Source of the DNA: Deltaproteobacteria bacterium
GTDB taxonomy: Bacteria > JAEEML01
DNA: 64,000 nt
Reading direction: 5' to 3'
Assembly (NCBI GenBank): GCA_016283195.1
Contig: JAEEML010000167.1
Coordinates: 3,972-67,971, forward strand
The position numbers were made by a program, and so were the translations under genes. The notes below the pieces were generated by a model that saw nothing but the letters and a program-made list of their open reading frames with translations, ran no database searches and was not told the DNA's origin. Positions 34,443 through 43,912 of the stretch are shown in pieces (the first letter of the stretch is position 1; every line of letters begins with the position of its first letter).

Positions 34443-34991
34443 ATGAAAATCACGCCGATTGATGTGCAACAACAATCATTTAAAAGCAAGTTTCGCGGCC
34501 TTGATCCGGTTGAGGTGGCCTCATATTTGGAGCTTGTAGCCTCGGAAATGGAAGAGATTATCGCCGAAAATCGCCGCTTAAAAGATGAAATAGCTCTGCG
34601 CGACCGCGAAATTACTCAATACAAAGAGCGCGAATCGGCTATTAAAGCCACTATGTTGGCCGCCCAAAAAGCCACTGACGAATTGCGCGATCAAGCTAAG
34701 AGAGAAGCGGAAATTCTCATTAACGAGGCCGAGCTAAAAGCCGAAAAGATTTTGCAAAACGCGCATGAACGCATGGTGGCCATTACCGAAGAGCTGGGCG
34801 ATTTAAAGCGTCAAAAAATGCAATTTCAGGAGAGCCTGAGGGGGATTATCAGCGCCCATAGCAAGCTTTTAGCGCTAAATGACGAGCTCGCTGAAGAGGC
34901 GCGGCGCAATGATAATGTCACTTATTTAAATGCCTCGAAAAACGTGCGCTTTGATGGCCAAATGGCGCGTTCGGCAGTTTCGGCCGGTTAA
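34443..34991 (+). CDS. divIVA: DivIVA-domain coiled-coil protein
   Basis: 182 residues. The first 40 residues (MKITPIDVQQQSFKSKFRG then LDPVEVASYLELVASEMEEI) match the DivIVA membrane-binding/lipid-curvature domain. About 40-150 is a continuous coiled coil of charged heptads, and the tail is short and polar. DivIVA homologues mark poles and division sites or recruit wall enzymes; outside Firmicutes and Actinobacteria the role is less clear. It is between yggS and yggU. Confidence 0.85.
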   Translation: MKITPIDVQQQSFKSKFRGLDPVEVASYLELVASEMEEIIAENRRLKDEIALRDREITQYKERESAIKATMLAAQKATDELRDQAKREAEILINEAELKAEKILQNAHERMVAITEELGDLKRQKMQFQESLRGIISAHSKLLALNDELAEEARRNDNVTYLNASKNVRFDGQMARSAVSAG

Positions 34992-34994
34992 AAA

Positions 34995-35303
34995 ATGGCC
35001 GCCTCTTTTTTGTCGCCCCATAAAGAAGGTGTTGTAGTTACTGTTTGGGTTGTGCCCGGTAGCAAAAAAACAACTTTGGCCGGTTTATACGGTGATTTTT
35101 TAAAAGTAAAAGTCACTGAGCCGCCGGAAAGCGGGCGCGCCAATAAGATGGTTCTCTCTTTTCTTGCCGGCCTTTGCGGTATTCCCGCCGCCGATGCTCT
35201 TCTCCTAAGCGGCGCCAGCTCGCGCAATAAGCGAATTTTGCTCAAAAATGCTTCAATAGATGTGGTTAGCGATAAATTGCGGGCAGACGGAACGGGCGGA
35301 TGA
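34995..35303 (+). CDS. DUF167/YggU-family protein
   Basis: 102 residues. VTVWVVPGSKKTTLAGLYGD, followed by LKVKVTEPPESGRANKMVLS and LLSGASSRNKRILL, is the family signature (VxPxAxxxxi...v.a.PvdGkAN). A small alpha/beta protein of unknown biochemical role that is almost always near yggS. The start is three bases after the divIVA stop. No terminator is visible in the 44 bases before the convergent lipoprotein gene. Confidence 0.85.
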   Translation: MAASFLSPHKEGVVVTVWVVPGSKKTTLAGLYGDFLKVKVTEPPESGRANKMVLSFLAGLCGIPAADALLLSGASSRNKRILLKNASIDVVSDKLRADGTGG

Positions 35304-35347
35304 ATCAGCAAACGGCGCTGTTATGGGCCGCCGCTGTGTGACTAAAT

Positions 35348-35968
35348 TTACCAGGTAGATTTCTTTTGTTTGATAATTTTTTTGATGTCTTTTTCACCAA
35401 TCCAGGCTTTTTTAGCTGTGGTGGTGTTGTGCAGTTCCATGGTGATTTGGTAGGTTTTGGCTTGCAAATTGTCTGATTGATCGAGCATCATATTAATTTG
35501 CCCAATGAGTACAAAGTCCACGCCGGCTTCATTGCCGATATCCGGGGCGCTGTCATCGGAGACAAAGCCAGAGGCGCCTTCTTCCTGCTCGGCCCGCAGT
35601 TGATTGATTTCATCGGTTTTGGCTTTGAATTCAATTTCGCCGCTGTTGAGCAAAGCGCGCTCAATTTGCTTAGTGAAAACATTGACATCAATATGTTCGC
35701 GCGAACGGTTCTTCACGAGGCGCACGCGCACTACCGGGGCGCGCCCTGCTTCCTCTTTAAACTTGTTCAGCCAGGGGCGGGAGAGACAATCGTTAATCAT
35801 TTCCTCGGCCACCAGGCGAGCATCGGTATCATTCCAACGGCCGCTGTAATCGGTGACTTCATCGGCCGAAGTGCGTTGTACGGTGCGATTGCCGCCGCCG
35901 CAGGAAACCACAGGCAGGGCAAAAGCTAAGAGCAGAGCGGGGAGAACACAGTTAACCATTTTTTTCAT
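35348..35968 (-). CDS. LpoB-like lipoprotein (PBP activator family)
   Basis: 206 residues with a signal and lipobox (VVSCG, Cys about residue 23). The mature part matches the LpoB type: DARLVAEEMINDCLSRPWL, RVRLVKNRSREHIDVNVFTK, ERALLNSGEIEF and DFVLIGQINMML. In E. coli LpoB is an outer-membrane lipoprotein that stimulates penicillin-binding protein 1b through the wall. AAAGGAGG precedes the start. It lies 36 bases downstream of the protease gene on the same strand and may share its message. Confidence 0.8.
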   Translation of the reverse strand: MKKMVNCVLPALLLAFALPVVSCGGGNRTVQRTSADEVTDYSGRWNDTDARLVAEEMINDCLSRPWLNKFKEEAGRAPVVRVRLVKNRSREHIDVNVFTKQIERALLNSGEIEFKAKTDEINQLRAEQEEGASGFVSDDSAPDIGNEAGVDFVLIGQINMMLDQSDNLQAKTYQITMELHNTTTAKKAWIGEKDIKKIIKQKKSTW

Positions 35969-36004
35969 TATAGAACCTCCTTTATAAATATGCCTACAGG
36001 CTTT

Positions 36005-37252
36005 TTACTTTCTTGATTTTTTAATTTTGGCGCGCATTTCATCCATCATATCTTCCATCTCTTTCATTTGTGAAGCAATGAGATCATCGAAGGTATATGG
36101 ACGCTTTTCGGTTTCGTAATGGGGTTTGGCCCGCTCAGGATTTAGTTTTTGGCCGCGTACTTGTTCTTTAGCCTGAACTTTTGCTGACGGCGGGGGGACA
36201 TTCTCCATTTTTTGGGAAACTTTTTGTTTGTCTTTATTGCTATCGACAGTCACGGTGATGGTGATTTGCGGTTTTTCCTGAGCAGTAGCCGGCTTAGCCG
36301 GCTTGTCTTCCGCTTGGGCTACAGTAGCCGGTTTTGGTGCTTCGGGCTCTTTGGGAGTTTCGGTGGCGGCAGTTTTGGGTTCATCTTTTACTTTTACTTC
36401 TGCCGGCTTGTCGTTTTTGGGAGCTTCTGCCGGAGCTGGTACGGCTTTATTTTCTGCTTTTTTAACTTCTGTACTGGCTAACATGGCCTGGGCAGCCTGT
36501 TCCTGTTCCTGTTTGGTGGCGTAAGCTATTTTGGTGCCGATAGAGTTAAGCCAATTTACAGCTACAGATGATTTTAAAGAAAAGTTGATATCGGTGATGG
36601 TGAGGCCATCGCCTGATTTGCGGGCGATCATGGTGTTGATACCAACCATGTTGGCGTTGTCATCAAGAAGTGGGCCACCGGAGTTGCCGCGGTTAACAGA
36701 GGCTTCGGTTTGGAAGACATCTTTGCCTTTGATGCGGTTAAAATTGGCAATAACTGTGGAAATTGTGCCGGTAGTGAGAGTCCAAAGACCGCCCTGTTCC
36801 GGGTGACCGACGGCTACCACCGAGTCACCGACTTCTACGGCATCAGGGTCGGCAAAATTGATGGTGGTGAGATTGGTCGGGGGGTTAAAAATTTTGCACA
36901 GAGCCAGATCCAGCTCCTCTTTGGGACTCCAGTTGGAGCAGGAAAGTTGATAACGCTGGCGCAAATCGACTTTGTTGTCGCCGGTAATGCGCTCCGGTTT
37001 TAAAAAGACATAGAGGGTTTTAAATGGCTTTTGGGATTCATCGCTGATAACAACATGGGCATTGGTGATGACGTGACCGTCGGCAGAAATGATGGAACCG
37101 GTACCGACACTGGCGCTCTTGTTGTCATCAGAGCCCATGATGAGTACTACGCCCTGGCCGCTTTTTTTGTAAATCTCCTTTGGGGTCATGGCTATGGCAG
37201 TTGAGGTTAAGAACAACAACATCGACAGGTTACAAACTAAAAATTCCTTCAT
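36005..37252 (-). CDS. Periplasmic trypsin-like serine protease with long charged C-terminus
   Basis: 415 residues from the ATG at 37252 (AGGAG seven bases upstream); the frame extends upstream to 37423 but without a site or signal. Residues 1-21 are a signal peptide. The catalytic triad is visible: His in VITNAHVV (about 64), Asp in EELDLALCKI and Ser in NRGNSGGPLLD (about 190), in the HtrA style. There is no PDZ domain. Instead, a Lys/Pro/Ala/Glu-rich tail of about 150 residues ends in a short amphipathic coiled coil (MKEMEDMMDEMRAKIKKS). Relatives degrade or sense misfolded envelope proteins. It is divergent from the gene at 37386. Confidence 0.82.
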   Translation of the reverse strand: MKEFLVCNLSMLLFLTSTAIAMTPKEIYKKSGQGVVLIMGSDDNKSASVGTGSIISADGHVITNAHVVISDESQKPFKTLYVFLKPERITGDNKVDLRQRYQLSCSNWSPKEELDLALCKIFNPPTNLTTINFADPDAVEVGDSVVAVGHPEQGGLWTLTTGTISTVIANFNRIKGKDVFQTEASVNRGNSGGPLLDDNANMVGINTMIARKSGDGLTITDINFSLKSSVAVNWLNSIGTKIAYATKQEQEQAAQAMLASTEVKKAENKAVPAPAEAPKNDKPAEVKVKDEPKTAATETPKEPEAPKPATVAQAEDKPAKPATAQEKPQITITVTVDSNKDKQKVSQKMENVPPPSAKVQAKEQVRGQKLNPERAKPHYETEKRPYTFDDLIASQMKEMEDMMDEMRAKIKKSRK

Positions 37253-37336
37253 GATATTTCTCCTGGTTAGTTGAACACAGAAACAGGATACGCCACAAAT
37301 TACTACTTCTCGAACTTTAGGGCAATAGGAACTTTT

Positions 37337-37365
37337 TTGACACAGCGGGATTTTGTGCTTAAGAT
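37337..37365 (+). promoter_or_regulatory. Promoter of the hypothetical gene at 37386
   Basis: Consensus TTGACA (37337-37342), 17-base spacer, TAAGAT (37360-37365), 20 bases before the ATG, leaving a very short leader with GGAGG. Confidence 0.65.
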
Positions 37366-37385
37366 CACAGTTTTGGAGGTATGGC

Positions 37386-38063
37386 ATGAGTTTAGAGGGG
37401 CAAATTAGTGATCTTGAAAGCATGATGAGCGAGGCTATGCTGGATGATGGCGGCAGCTCTCTGCCTGATAATCCCTTGGATTTGGCGGTGAGCGAAATAG
37501 CCGATTGGCCATCGGTAGCCGAAGTTTTGGCTTTTTATTCGCAGGGCTTGCCTCTTTCCATAAAAAATGAGCTCATAGCTCTTTGCCAGGAGTTGACTAA
37601 AAGTGCCGGTCCTAATCCCAATCTGGCGGTGCAGGTAGTGCGTTTCCCCGTTTTGGGCGGCTACACCACCAAAGAGGCTGTTTCGGTGATAAAAGCCGCT
37701 CCGAGGCGGCGCAGCGGGCTCACCAGAGATATTTCCGGCGTTAGTCTGCAAGCCAGAGCGCAAAAGCCCAAAGCTTCTGCCCCAAAAGTTGCGGGCGGGG
37801 CGATGCCTGTACCCAGCACTAAAAAACTGGCTCAGCTGGAAAAACAAGCCGGCGCACTCTATGTTACCTGGAAAAAAGAAGAAGAGGGCAGTCCACGCTT
37901 TTTGGCACTTAAACCGCAAGTTTTACATGCCTGGAAACAATTGGAAGCGGGGCTCCAAAGCCGCCTGGAATACCTCAAAAAAAACAGTGGGGAAAATAGC
38001 CGTGCGATTTTGGGCTATCAGAAGGCACTCCATAAAGTTTCGGCCATTCTTAATAGTTTTTAA
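37386..38063 (+). CDS. Hypothetical soluble protein
   Basis: 225 residues from the ATG at 37386, which has GGAGG six bases before it. No family recognised. The N-terminal 110 residues are mainly helical and acidic (ISDLESMMSEAMLDDGG). The middle is a basic, proline-containing linker with RRRSGLTRDISGVSLQARAQ. The C-terminal 80 residues are predicted helices with Trp and Lys (LEKQAGALYVTWKKEEE). No signal or membrane segment is seen. Its stop overlaps that of ycaO within one TTAA. Confidence 0.6.
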   Translation: MSLEGQISDLESMMSEAMLDDGGSSLPDNPLDLAVSEIADWPSVAEVLAFYSQGLPLSIKNELIALCQELTKSAGPNPNLAVQVVRFPVLGGYTTKEAVSVIKAAPRRRSGLTRDISGVSLQARAQKPKASAPKVAGGAMPVPSTKKLAQLEKQAGALYVTWKKEEEGSPRFLALKPQVLHAWKQLEAGLQSRLEYLKKNSGENSRAILGYQKALHKVSAILNSF

Positions 38064-39538
38064 CCAAGTTCGGCTTCCAAAAGCGGAGAAAGCGCCGAGA
38101 AGAGCTTGGCGGCTTTGTCCTTAAATTTGGTGCTTTTGATATAATATTCTTGAAAATCATGGGAAAAAATTCTTTCCGGATGCGCCTTGCAACCGGAGAG
38201 GCTCATAATCATCAGCGGCGAGGCGTAAATTTTTTGCTGCACAGGATCTTCCTGGATAAAGCTGTAAAAATGCTTTATAGCTGCCTGGTAATCGCCGTTT
38301 TCGGCCAGACACTGGGCTATAGCCATGCTGGGAGTATAAATGGCTCCGCTGATCATGGTGCGCATAAAGGGCACAAAGACACGCACTACCGGCACTTTTA
38401 AAAGCGGATGGGTTATATCTATATAACTTACTTCATAGCCGGCCTCCGCCAGATTTTTAACCAGGTAAAGCAAATCGTCGCAGAAATCACCAGATGCCTT
38501 ATTTTCTAATGAATCAAAAGAGATAGTTTCTTTGGCTGCCTCCAGCATGTGGCGGTTGTAGGTGGCGAGAAAGCCGCTGTGGTTTTGCGGCAGGGAGGCG
38601 GCGATGCGTTCAAAAGCCGTGCCGCACTCTGCAAACTCCTTTTTCTTTATGGAAAGGCTCTCAAAATATTCCGAAAGCGCGCGAATGAGCGCCATTTTGG
38701 GGTTTAAGTGGCAGCCCTGGCCAACTCCCTTGGAAATAATAGAATCGCTGTTATTATTAATGACACCGGCAACACAAAAAGTTGGTATGCCAAGTTTCGC
38801 GCCTATTTCTAAAATAGTCAGGCTAATGCCGGCTTCTTCCGCGGCGCGCAGAATATTTAAAATATCCGTATCGTTAATAGAGGCAGGGTCTATCCGGCGC
38901 GGCGGCCGTTCATCCATAAAGAGGCGGCAAACATTTTCCCGCTCTATTACTTCGCAAATGCCCTGCACCAGAGCCTCCGGCAATTGGTTGCCGGCGGCCA
39001 GGCCGTTGGAGGTATAAGTTATATTGTGCCAAGTAATAGGATATGCTTCAAGAGTGCTTGTGGTTAAATTTTGAGCACTTATCCATTTTTGCGGCATGGC
39101 GAGAATTTCCGGCAGCAGGTGCTCATAAGCCGCTTTATCCTTTAAATTGGCCAAAAAATAATCGGCACTTAGTAGAGGCCCTTTTTCCTCTGATAGCTCG
39201 TTATAGCTGGCTATGCGGTAGCCCGGAGCATCCCGGTAGGCAAAATTGAGCCAGCTTAAGCGCTCGGCGAGTTCCATAAGTCCGCTGGCCTCAGCTTGCG
39301 CTTCTTCCAAGCCTTTGCCGCTGGCCGCAAAGCCGTCAAAAGAAGTTTTAAATGAATAGCTGCCGTTTATAACCGGCTGGCGTTTTTCCGATATAAGTTG
39401 TTTGCCGGCCGAAAGAAGAGGCAGAGTTTCCTTGATGCGGGCTACTGTTTCCGCCGGCGGGCGGCATTTATCCAAAGAGCCGTTAAATGTTTTGGGGCAA
39501 CTTTTAAATTGCTTTAAAAAGGAGAAATTAGTATTCAT
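38060..39538 (-). CDS. YcaO-domain protein
   Basis: 492 residues, started at the second of two adjacent ATGs, seven bases behind GAGG. The YcaO ATP-binding fold is recognisable from YTSNGLAAGNQLPEALVQGI plus CEVIERE (about 175-203) and from GVGQGCHLNPKMALIRALSE with YFESL. YcaO enzymes phosphorylate backbone amides to make azolines, thioamides or amidines in peptides or proteins; E. coli YcaO aids methylthiolation of ribosomal protein S12. About 130 C-terminal residues form a helical repeat-like tail. No TfuA, TOMM dehydrogenase, short precursor or exporter is visible nearby. It is divergent from the dehydratase-activase gene, with 84 bases between them. Confidence 0.8.
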   Translation of the reverse strand: MNTNFSFLKQFKSCPKTFNGSLDKCRPPAETVARIKETLPLLSAGKQLISEKRQPVINGSYSFKTSFDGFAASGKGLEEAQAEASGLMELAERLSWLNFAYRDAPGYRIASYNELSEEKGPLLSADYFLANLKDKAAYEHLLPEILAMPQKWISAQNLTTSTLEAYPITWHNITYTSNGLAAGNQLPEALVQGICEVIERENVCRLFMDERPPRRIDPASINDTDILNILRAAEEAGISLTILEIGAKLGIPTFCVAGVINNNSDSIISKGVGQGCHLNPKMALIRALSEYFESLSIKKKEFAECGTAFERIAASLPQNHSGFLATYNRHMLEAAKETISFDSLENKASGDFCDDLLYLVKNLAEAGYEVSYIDITHPLLKVPVVRVFVPFMRTMISGAIYTPSMAIAQCLAENGDYQAAIKHFYSFIQEDPVQQKIYASPLMIMSLSGCKAHPERIFSHDFQEYYIKSTKFKDKAAKLFSALSPLLEAELG

Positions 39539-39622
39539 CATGCGGCCTCTATCAGTTACGACCAAGGCCGTAAGTATAGCAGTTAGAATTGGCAGAGGCT
39601 ACTGTTTTTGAGGAGAATTTGG

Positions 39623-42600
39623 ATGGTTAAGTCCTTTGTTGGGCTGGATATAGGTGCGGAAAATATTAAAATAGCTATTCTTGATGAGGATGATGATAAT
39701 CGGCTTAATATTTCTTCATGTGAGCTGATTCCGCATTTTAAAAACCCCCAGACAGTGCTTAAAAAATGGTTTTTAGAGCATAAAAATACCACTTTTGCCG
39801 GAGCGGCTGTTACCGGGCGGCTGGCTCGTATTTGCAATACTCAAAATGTGCCGGTTTCTGTGGCTCTTGCTGCCGGTGTGCGCCATATTTATCCGCAAAA
39901 AGAAGAAGTTACGGTTATCAGTATCGGTAGCCGCGGTTTTGGTGTTTTGGAAATACATAAAGACCGGGAAAATTGGCAGGAAAATAGCCGCTGTTCGCAG
40001 GGAACGGGCAATTTTTTGCGCCAACTTACGGAGCGTTTTTCTCTGAGTGTAGAAGAAGCGAGTAGCCTTGTGGCCGATGTAAAAGAGGCGGCCAAGCTTT
40101 CCGGCCGCTGCCCGGTTATTCTAAAAACCGATATGACCCATTTGGCCAATAAAGGGGAGAGCAAAGAGCGCATTTTGGCCGGTCTTTTTGATGCCGTGTG
40201 TGAAAATGTCCTGGCGCTCGTAAAGGTGCGCCTGGCGCCCAAAGAGGTGCTTTTGGCCGGTGGGGTGAGCAAAGCGCCGCGTATCCAAAAGACGCTCGCG
40301 GCCATGTTGGCCGGGCGGGGAATGACACTTTTGCCGGTAAGTGAAGAATATCAACTATTTTATGAAGCTCTCGGAGCCGCTTTATGTGCCCAAAAGCATG
40401 GCTATGAAGCGCCGCCGGATGTGAGCTCTTTATTCAAACCGGCGGAGAATAGCGGATTTTGGTCTTTGGCGCCGCTAAGCCAATTTACAGCTAAAGTAAA
40501 GCGCCTGGATTACCCCATGCCCGGCCTGTTAGAGCAGGAAAAACTGGTGCTGGGCTTTGATATCGGTTCAACCGGCGCCAAACTTCTGGCCTATGATATA
40601 GCACAGGAAAAGCCGCTTTGGAGCTCATATCTACCAACCAACGGTGATCCATTCGGGGCCTCTATAGCCCTTTTAAAAAACTTTTTGCAAGCCGGCGGCC
40701 GGAGCGAAAAAGTGCTGGGCTTTGGCGTCACCGGCTCCGGTCGGGAGATAGTCGGCTCGCTGCTTAAAATCGCTTACGGCGAAGAATATGTATATATTAT
40801 CAATGAGATAGCCGCGCATGCCACTGGCGCCTCCTATTATGATGACGCTGTGGATACCATCTTTGAAATAGGTGGTCAGGATGCCAAATATATTCGCCTT
40901 GATCATGGGCAGATTTTTGATGCCGCCATGAATGAGGCTTGCAGCGCCGGCACCGGCTCGTTTTTGGAAGAGCAGGGTGTGCGCCTGGCCGGTATAGCCA
41001 GTATTAGCGATATGAATGAAGCTGCTCTTAAAGCTGCTTCTTCTGTCTCTTTGGGGCAGCACTGCTCGGTATTTATGGCCGAAAATATAGATGCTGCCAT
41101 CGCGGACGGCTTTGATACCGGGGCGATTATCAGCGGCCTTTACGATTCGGTAATTCAAAATTATTTAAACAGAGTGAAGGGCAACCGCTCAATTGGCAAG
41201 CGCATATTTTGCCAGGGAATGCCCTTTGCCGCTGCAGCTTTGGCCGCCGCTGTGGCCAGGCGCACGGAATGTGAAGTGGTGGTGCCGCCGCATCCGGGAG
41301 TTATCGGCTGCCTGGGCATTGCCATTCTGGCCGGCCGCGCTTTTGCCGGATCGCAGCATAATCCGCTTGATTTGCAAAAGATTCTTTCGGCCAAGCTGGT
41401 GCTGAAAGATAATTTTATCTGTAATTCCACCAAAGGGTGCGGTGAGCCGGGCAACCATTGCCGTATAGACAGATTAAAAATTCTCCTGGAAAATAAAGAG
41501 CAGCGCTTTATCTGGGGCGGCAGTTGCTCGCTCTATGACCGCGGCACCAGAGAGCGCAAGTTGCCCGATTTGGCACCCGATCCCTTTAGAGAGCGCTCTA
41601 GGCTCCTAAATGATGACAGTGAATTTTTAAGGCGCGGCCGGCCGCTGGTGGCTATGAGCAGCGAATTTATTTTGAGCAACCTCTACCCATTTTTTAAAAC
41701 TTTTATCTATGAGCTGGGTTTTGATTTGCTCCTTAGTCCGCCCGGCGATACGGCAGCCTTAAAACGCGGCATCGAGGAGGCCAGTGTTCCCTATTGTGCG
41801 CCGCTGCAACTTTATAGCGGCGTGATGTCTGCTCTTTTGGAAAAGCAGCCGGATTACCTTTTTCTGCCGATGCTACGCGATATTCCGCGCGCTGAGAGCG
41901 AGCCTTATTCCACCGCTTGTCCGCTTTCCCAGGCCAGTGCTGCGCTTTTGAAATTTACTTTGCCGCCAAGCGAAAAAACAGTTCTATTGCGGCCGGTTAT
42001 CGATATGGGTACCGGCAATCTCGAATCGCCAATGTTTATAAATAGTTGCGAGCGTTTGGCCGCCAGCCTCGGCGCCGATAAAAAAGCGGCTTTAGCGGCC
42101 TATAAAGCGGCGCTTGTTAAACAAAAAAGCTTTTACGCCTCCTGTAAGGCAATAGGGCAAAAAGCTCTCGAATATGCGGCTAAAGAGCACATAATTCCGG
42201 TGGTTGTTATTGGCCGTTCTTATACTATTTATAACAATATACTTAACAGCAATGTGCCCAATATATTGCGCGCTCAAGGGGCTCTGGCCATACCGGTTGA
42301 TTGCTATCCGGTAAATGATGATACGCCTGTTTTTGCTGATATTTTCTGGGGTTATAGCCAGCAGGCGCTTAGAGCAGCCCACCAAATACGCCGCCACAAG
42401 GGAGTTTATAGCGTTTTTTGCTCCAATTATTCCTGCGGGCCGGATAGCTTTACTTTGCAATTTTTTACTTACATTATGGAGAACAAGCCCTGCGTTATTA
42501 TAGAAACCGACGGCCATAGCGGCGATGCCGGCACTAAAACCAGGCTTGAGGCCTTTTTAAGCTGTGTGGAGGCCGAAGAAGAGGCTGAGAGAATAGCCGC

Positions 42601-43912
42601 CACAGCGCGAAAAACTAACGATTTTACAGAGATATTGGCAAATAATATTTCTCTGCCCGCTACCATTACCCAGAAGAAAACACTGCTTATCCCCCGCATG
42701 GGGCATAGCGCCGAAGTGGCTGCCGCCGGTCTCCGCGGGGAAGGGCTTACAGCTGAGTGTCTGCCGGTGCCGACTCGCGAAACTTTGGAGCTGGGGCGTA
42801 AATACACCTCCGGCAAAGAATGCCTGCCGATGATTCTGACTCTGGGCGGCATATTGGAGCGCGCCGCCAAGGGGCCTTCTGCGGAATTTCTGGCCTTTTT
42901 AATGCCGCTGGCTCATGGCCCCTGCCGCCTGGGCTGTTACAATATGCTGGATAAAATTGTTTTTGAAAAACTTAACTTAAAGCAAAAAATCAGCATTGTA
43001 AGTCCGCCTGATTATAACTATTTTGAGGGACTTAGTACCGGAGCGGCCATTAAAATTCTGGCCGGTTTTGTCACCGGCGATTTGCTCTGGGATATGCTTT
43101 ACCACACGCGGCCGGTTGAAAAGGAAGCCGGAGCGGCGCAAAAAATATTCTCCGCGGCTTTTGCTAAATTGATCACCATGATGGAGAGCGAAAAAGCGCC
43201 GGATATAGTTCACGCGCTGGCAACTGTGCAATTTGGCAATATTTTCGGCCTTACCGATCTTTTGGCGGAAACGGCAGACAAGCTAGCGGAAATAAAGGAT
43301 TTTAGTAAAAAATTGCCCACAGTGGCCGTGACCGGTGAGATATATGTGCGCTGCGATCCGTTTGCCAATAACCATGTGATTGAAGAGCTGGAAAAGCGCG
43401 GCATCAGAGTAAAATTTTCGGCTTTCAGCGAGTGGATGGAATACATAGATTGGGCCAAAAGGCGTCGCTACGGCGAGGGCCACCTGCCAACTCCTTATAA
43501 TCCCTTTACCGCCCGCATAAGCAGCGCGGTACAAAAAACAATATTCAGCCGCTTATATGCCGTTCCGGCTAAAAAATTGCACTGGGAAGAGCGCACCGCT
43601 GTTACCGATTCTCTTGCGGCTGCCGCTCCCTATATGCCGAATGAGCTTTACGGCGAAACCTGCCTCACCATTGGCGGGCCAACATTTGATTATCGCAAGG
43701 GAGAAGTCCTGGGCGTGGTCAGTGTAGGGCCGCTGGAATGTATGCCTTCCAAAATAGCCGAAGCGGCTTTAAAAGAAGTGGAAAAAGCCGAGCGCTTAAT
43801 AGCTATCTCGCTGCAATTAAACGGTGATCCCGTTGACCCAGCAATTTTGGATGCCTTTGCATATCGGGTAAAAGAGCGTTTTTCCTGCTTAGGAGAAAAT
43901 AGGGAAGGTTAA
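39623..43912 (+). CDS. 2-hydroxyacyl-CoA dehydratase activase-type protein (double ASKHA + DUF2229 + HgdB-like)
   Basis: 1429 residues from the ATG at 39623 (GGAG upstream). Two ASKHA ATPase domains occur: VGLDIGAENIKIAILDED at the start, and LGFDIGSTGAKLLAYD at about 309 with IGGQDAKYI and NEACSAGTGSFLEEQ (cluster Cys, about 436). The first also keeps cysteines (RCSQGTG, GRCPVIL). From about 670 a DUF2229 region (EASVPYCAPLQLYSG) and dehydratase-like segments follow, with CSNYSCGPDSF and SGKECLPMIL. Such giant fusions occur widely in anaerobes; the activase part uses ATP to drive electrons into a partner cluster. The substrate is not known. A strictly or facultatively anaerobic lifestyle is a fair inference. 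Confidence 0.82.
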   Translation: MVKSFVGLDIGAENIKIAILDEDDDNRLNISSCELIPHFKNPQTVLKKWFLEHKNTTFAGAAVTGRLARICNTQNVPVSVALAAGVRHIYPQKEEVTVISIGSRGFGVLEIHKDRENWQENSRCSQGTGNFLRQLTERFSLSVEEASSLVADVKEAAKLSGRCPVILKTDMTHLANKGESKERILAGLFDAVCENVLALVKVRLAPKEVLLAGGVSKAPRIQKTLAAMLAGRGMTLLPVSEEYQLFYEALGAALCAQKHGYEAPPDVSSLFKPAENSGFWSLAPLSQFTAKVKRLDYPMPGLLEQEKLVLGFDIGSTGAKLLAYDIAQEKPLWSSYLPTNGDPFGASIALLKNFLQAGGRSEKVLGFGVTGSGREIVGSLLKIAYGEEYVYIINEIAAHATGASYYDDAVDTIFEIGGQDAKYIRLDHGQIFDAAMNEACSAGTGSFLEEQGVRLAGIASISDMNEAALKAASSVSLGQHCSVFMAENIDAAIADGFDTGAIISGLYDSVIQNYLNRVKGNRSIGKRIFCQGMPFAAAALAAAVARRTECEVVVPPHPGVIGCLGIAILAGRAFAGSQHNPLDLQKILSAKLVLKDNFICNSTKGCGEPGNHCRIDRLKILLENKEQRFIWGGSCSLYDRGTRERKLPDLAPDPFRERSRLLNDDSEFLRRGRPLVAMSSEFILSNLYPFFKTFIYELGFDLLLSPPGDTAALKRGIEEASVPYCAPLQLYSGVMSALLEKQPDYLFLPMLRDIPRAESEPYSTACPLSQASAALLKFTLPPSEKTVLLRPVIDMGTGNLESPMFINSCERLAASLGADKKAALAAYKAALVKQKSFYASCKAIGQKALEYAAKEHIIPVVVIGRSYTIYNNILNSNVPNILRAQGALAIPVDCYPVNDDTPVFADIFWGYSQQALRAAHQIRRHKGVYSVFCSNYSCGPDSFTLQFFTYIMENKPCVIIETDGHSGDAGTKTRLEAFLSCVEAEEEAERIAATARKTNDFTEILANNISLPATITQKKTLLIPRMGHSAEVAAAGLRGEGLTAECLPVPTRETLELGRKYTSGKECLPMILTLGGILERAAKGPSAEFLAFLMPLAHGPCRLGCYNMLDKIVFEKLNLKQKISIVSPPDYNYFEGLSTGAAIKILAGFVTGDLLWDMLYHTRPVEKEAGAAQKIFSAAFAKLITMMESEKAPDIVHALATVQFGNIFGLTDLLAETADKLAEIKDFSKKLPTVAVTGEIYVRCDPFANNHVIEELEKRGIRVKFSAFSEWMEYIDWAKRRRYGEGHLPTPYNPFTARISSAVQKTIFSRLYAVPAKKLHWEERTAVTDSLAAAAPYMPNELYGETCLTIGGPTFDYRKGEVLGVVSVGPLECMPSKIAEAALKEVEKAERLIAISLQLNGDPVDPAILDAFAYRVKERFSCLGENREG

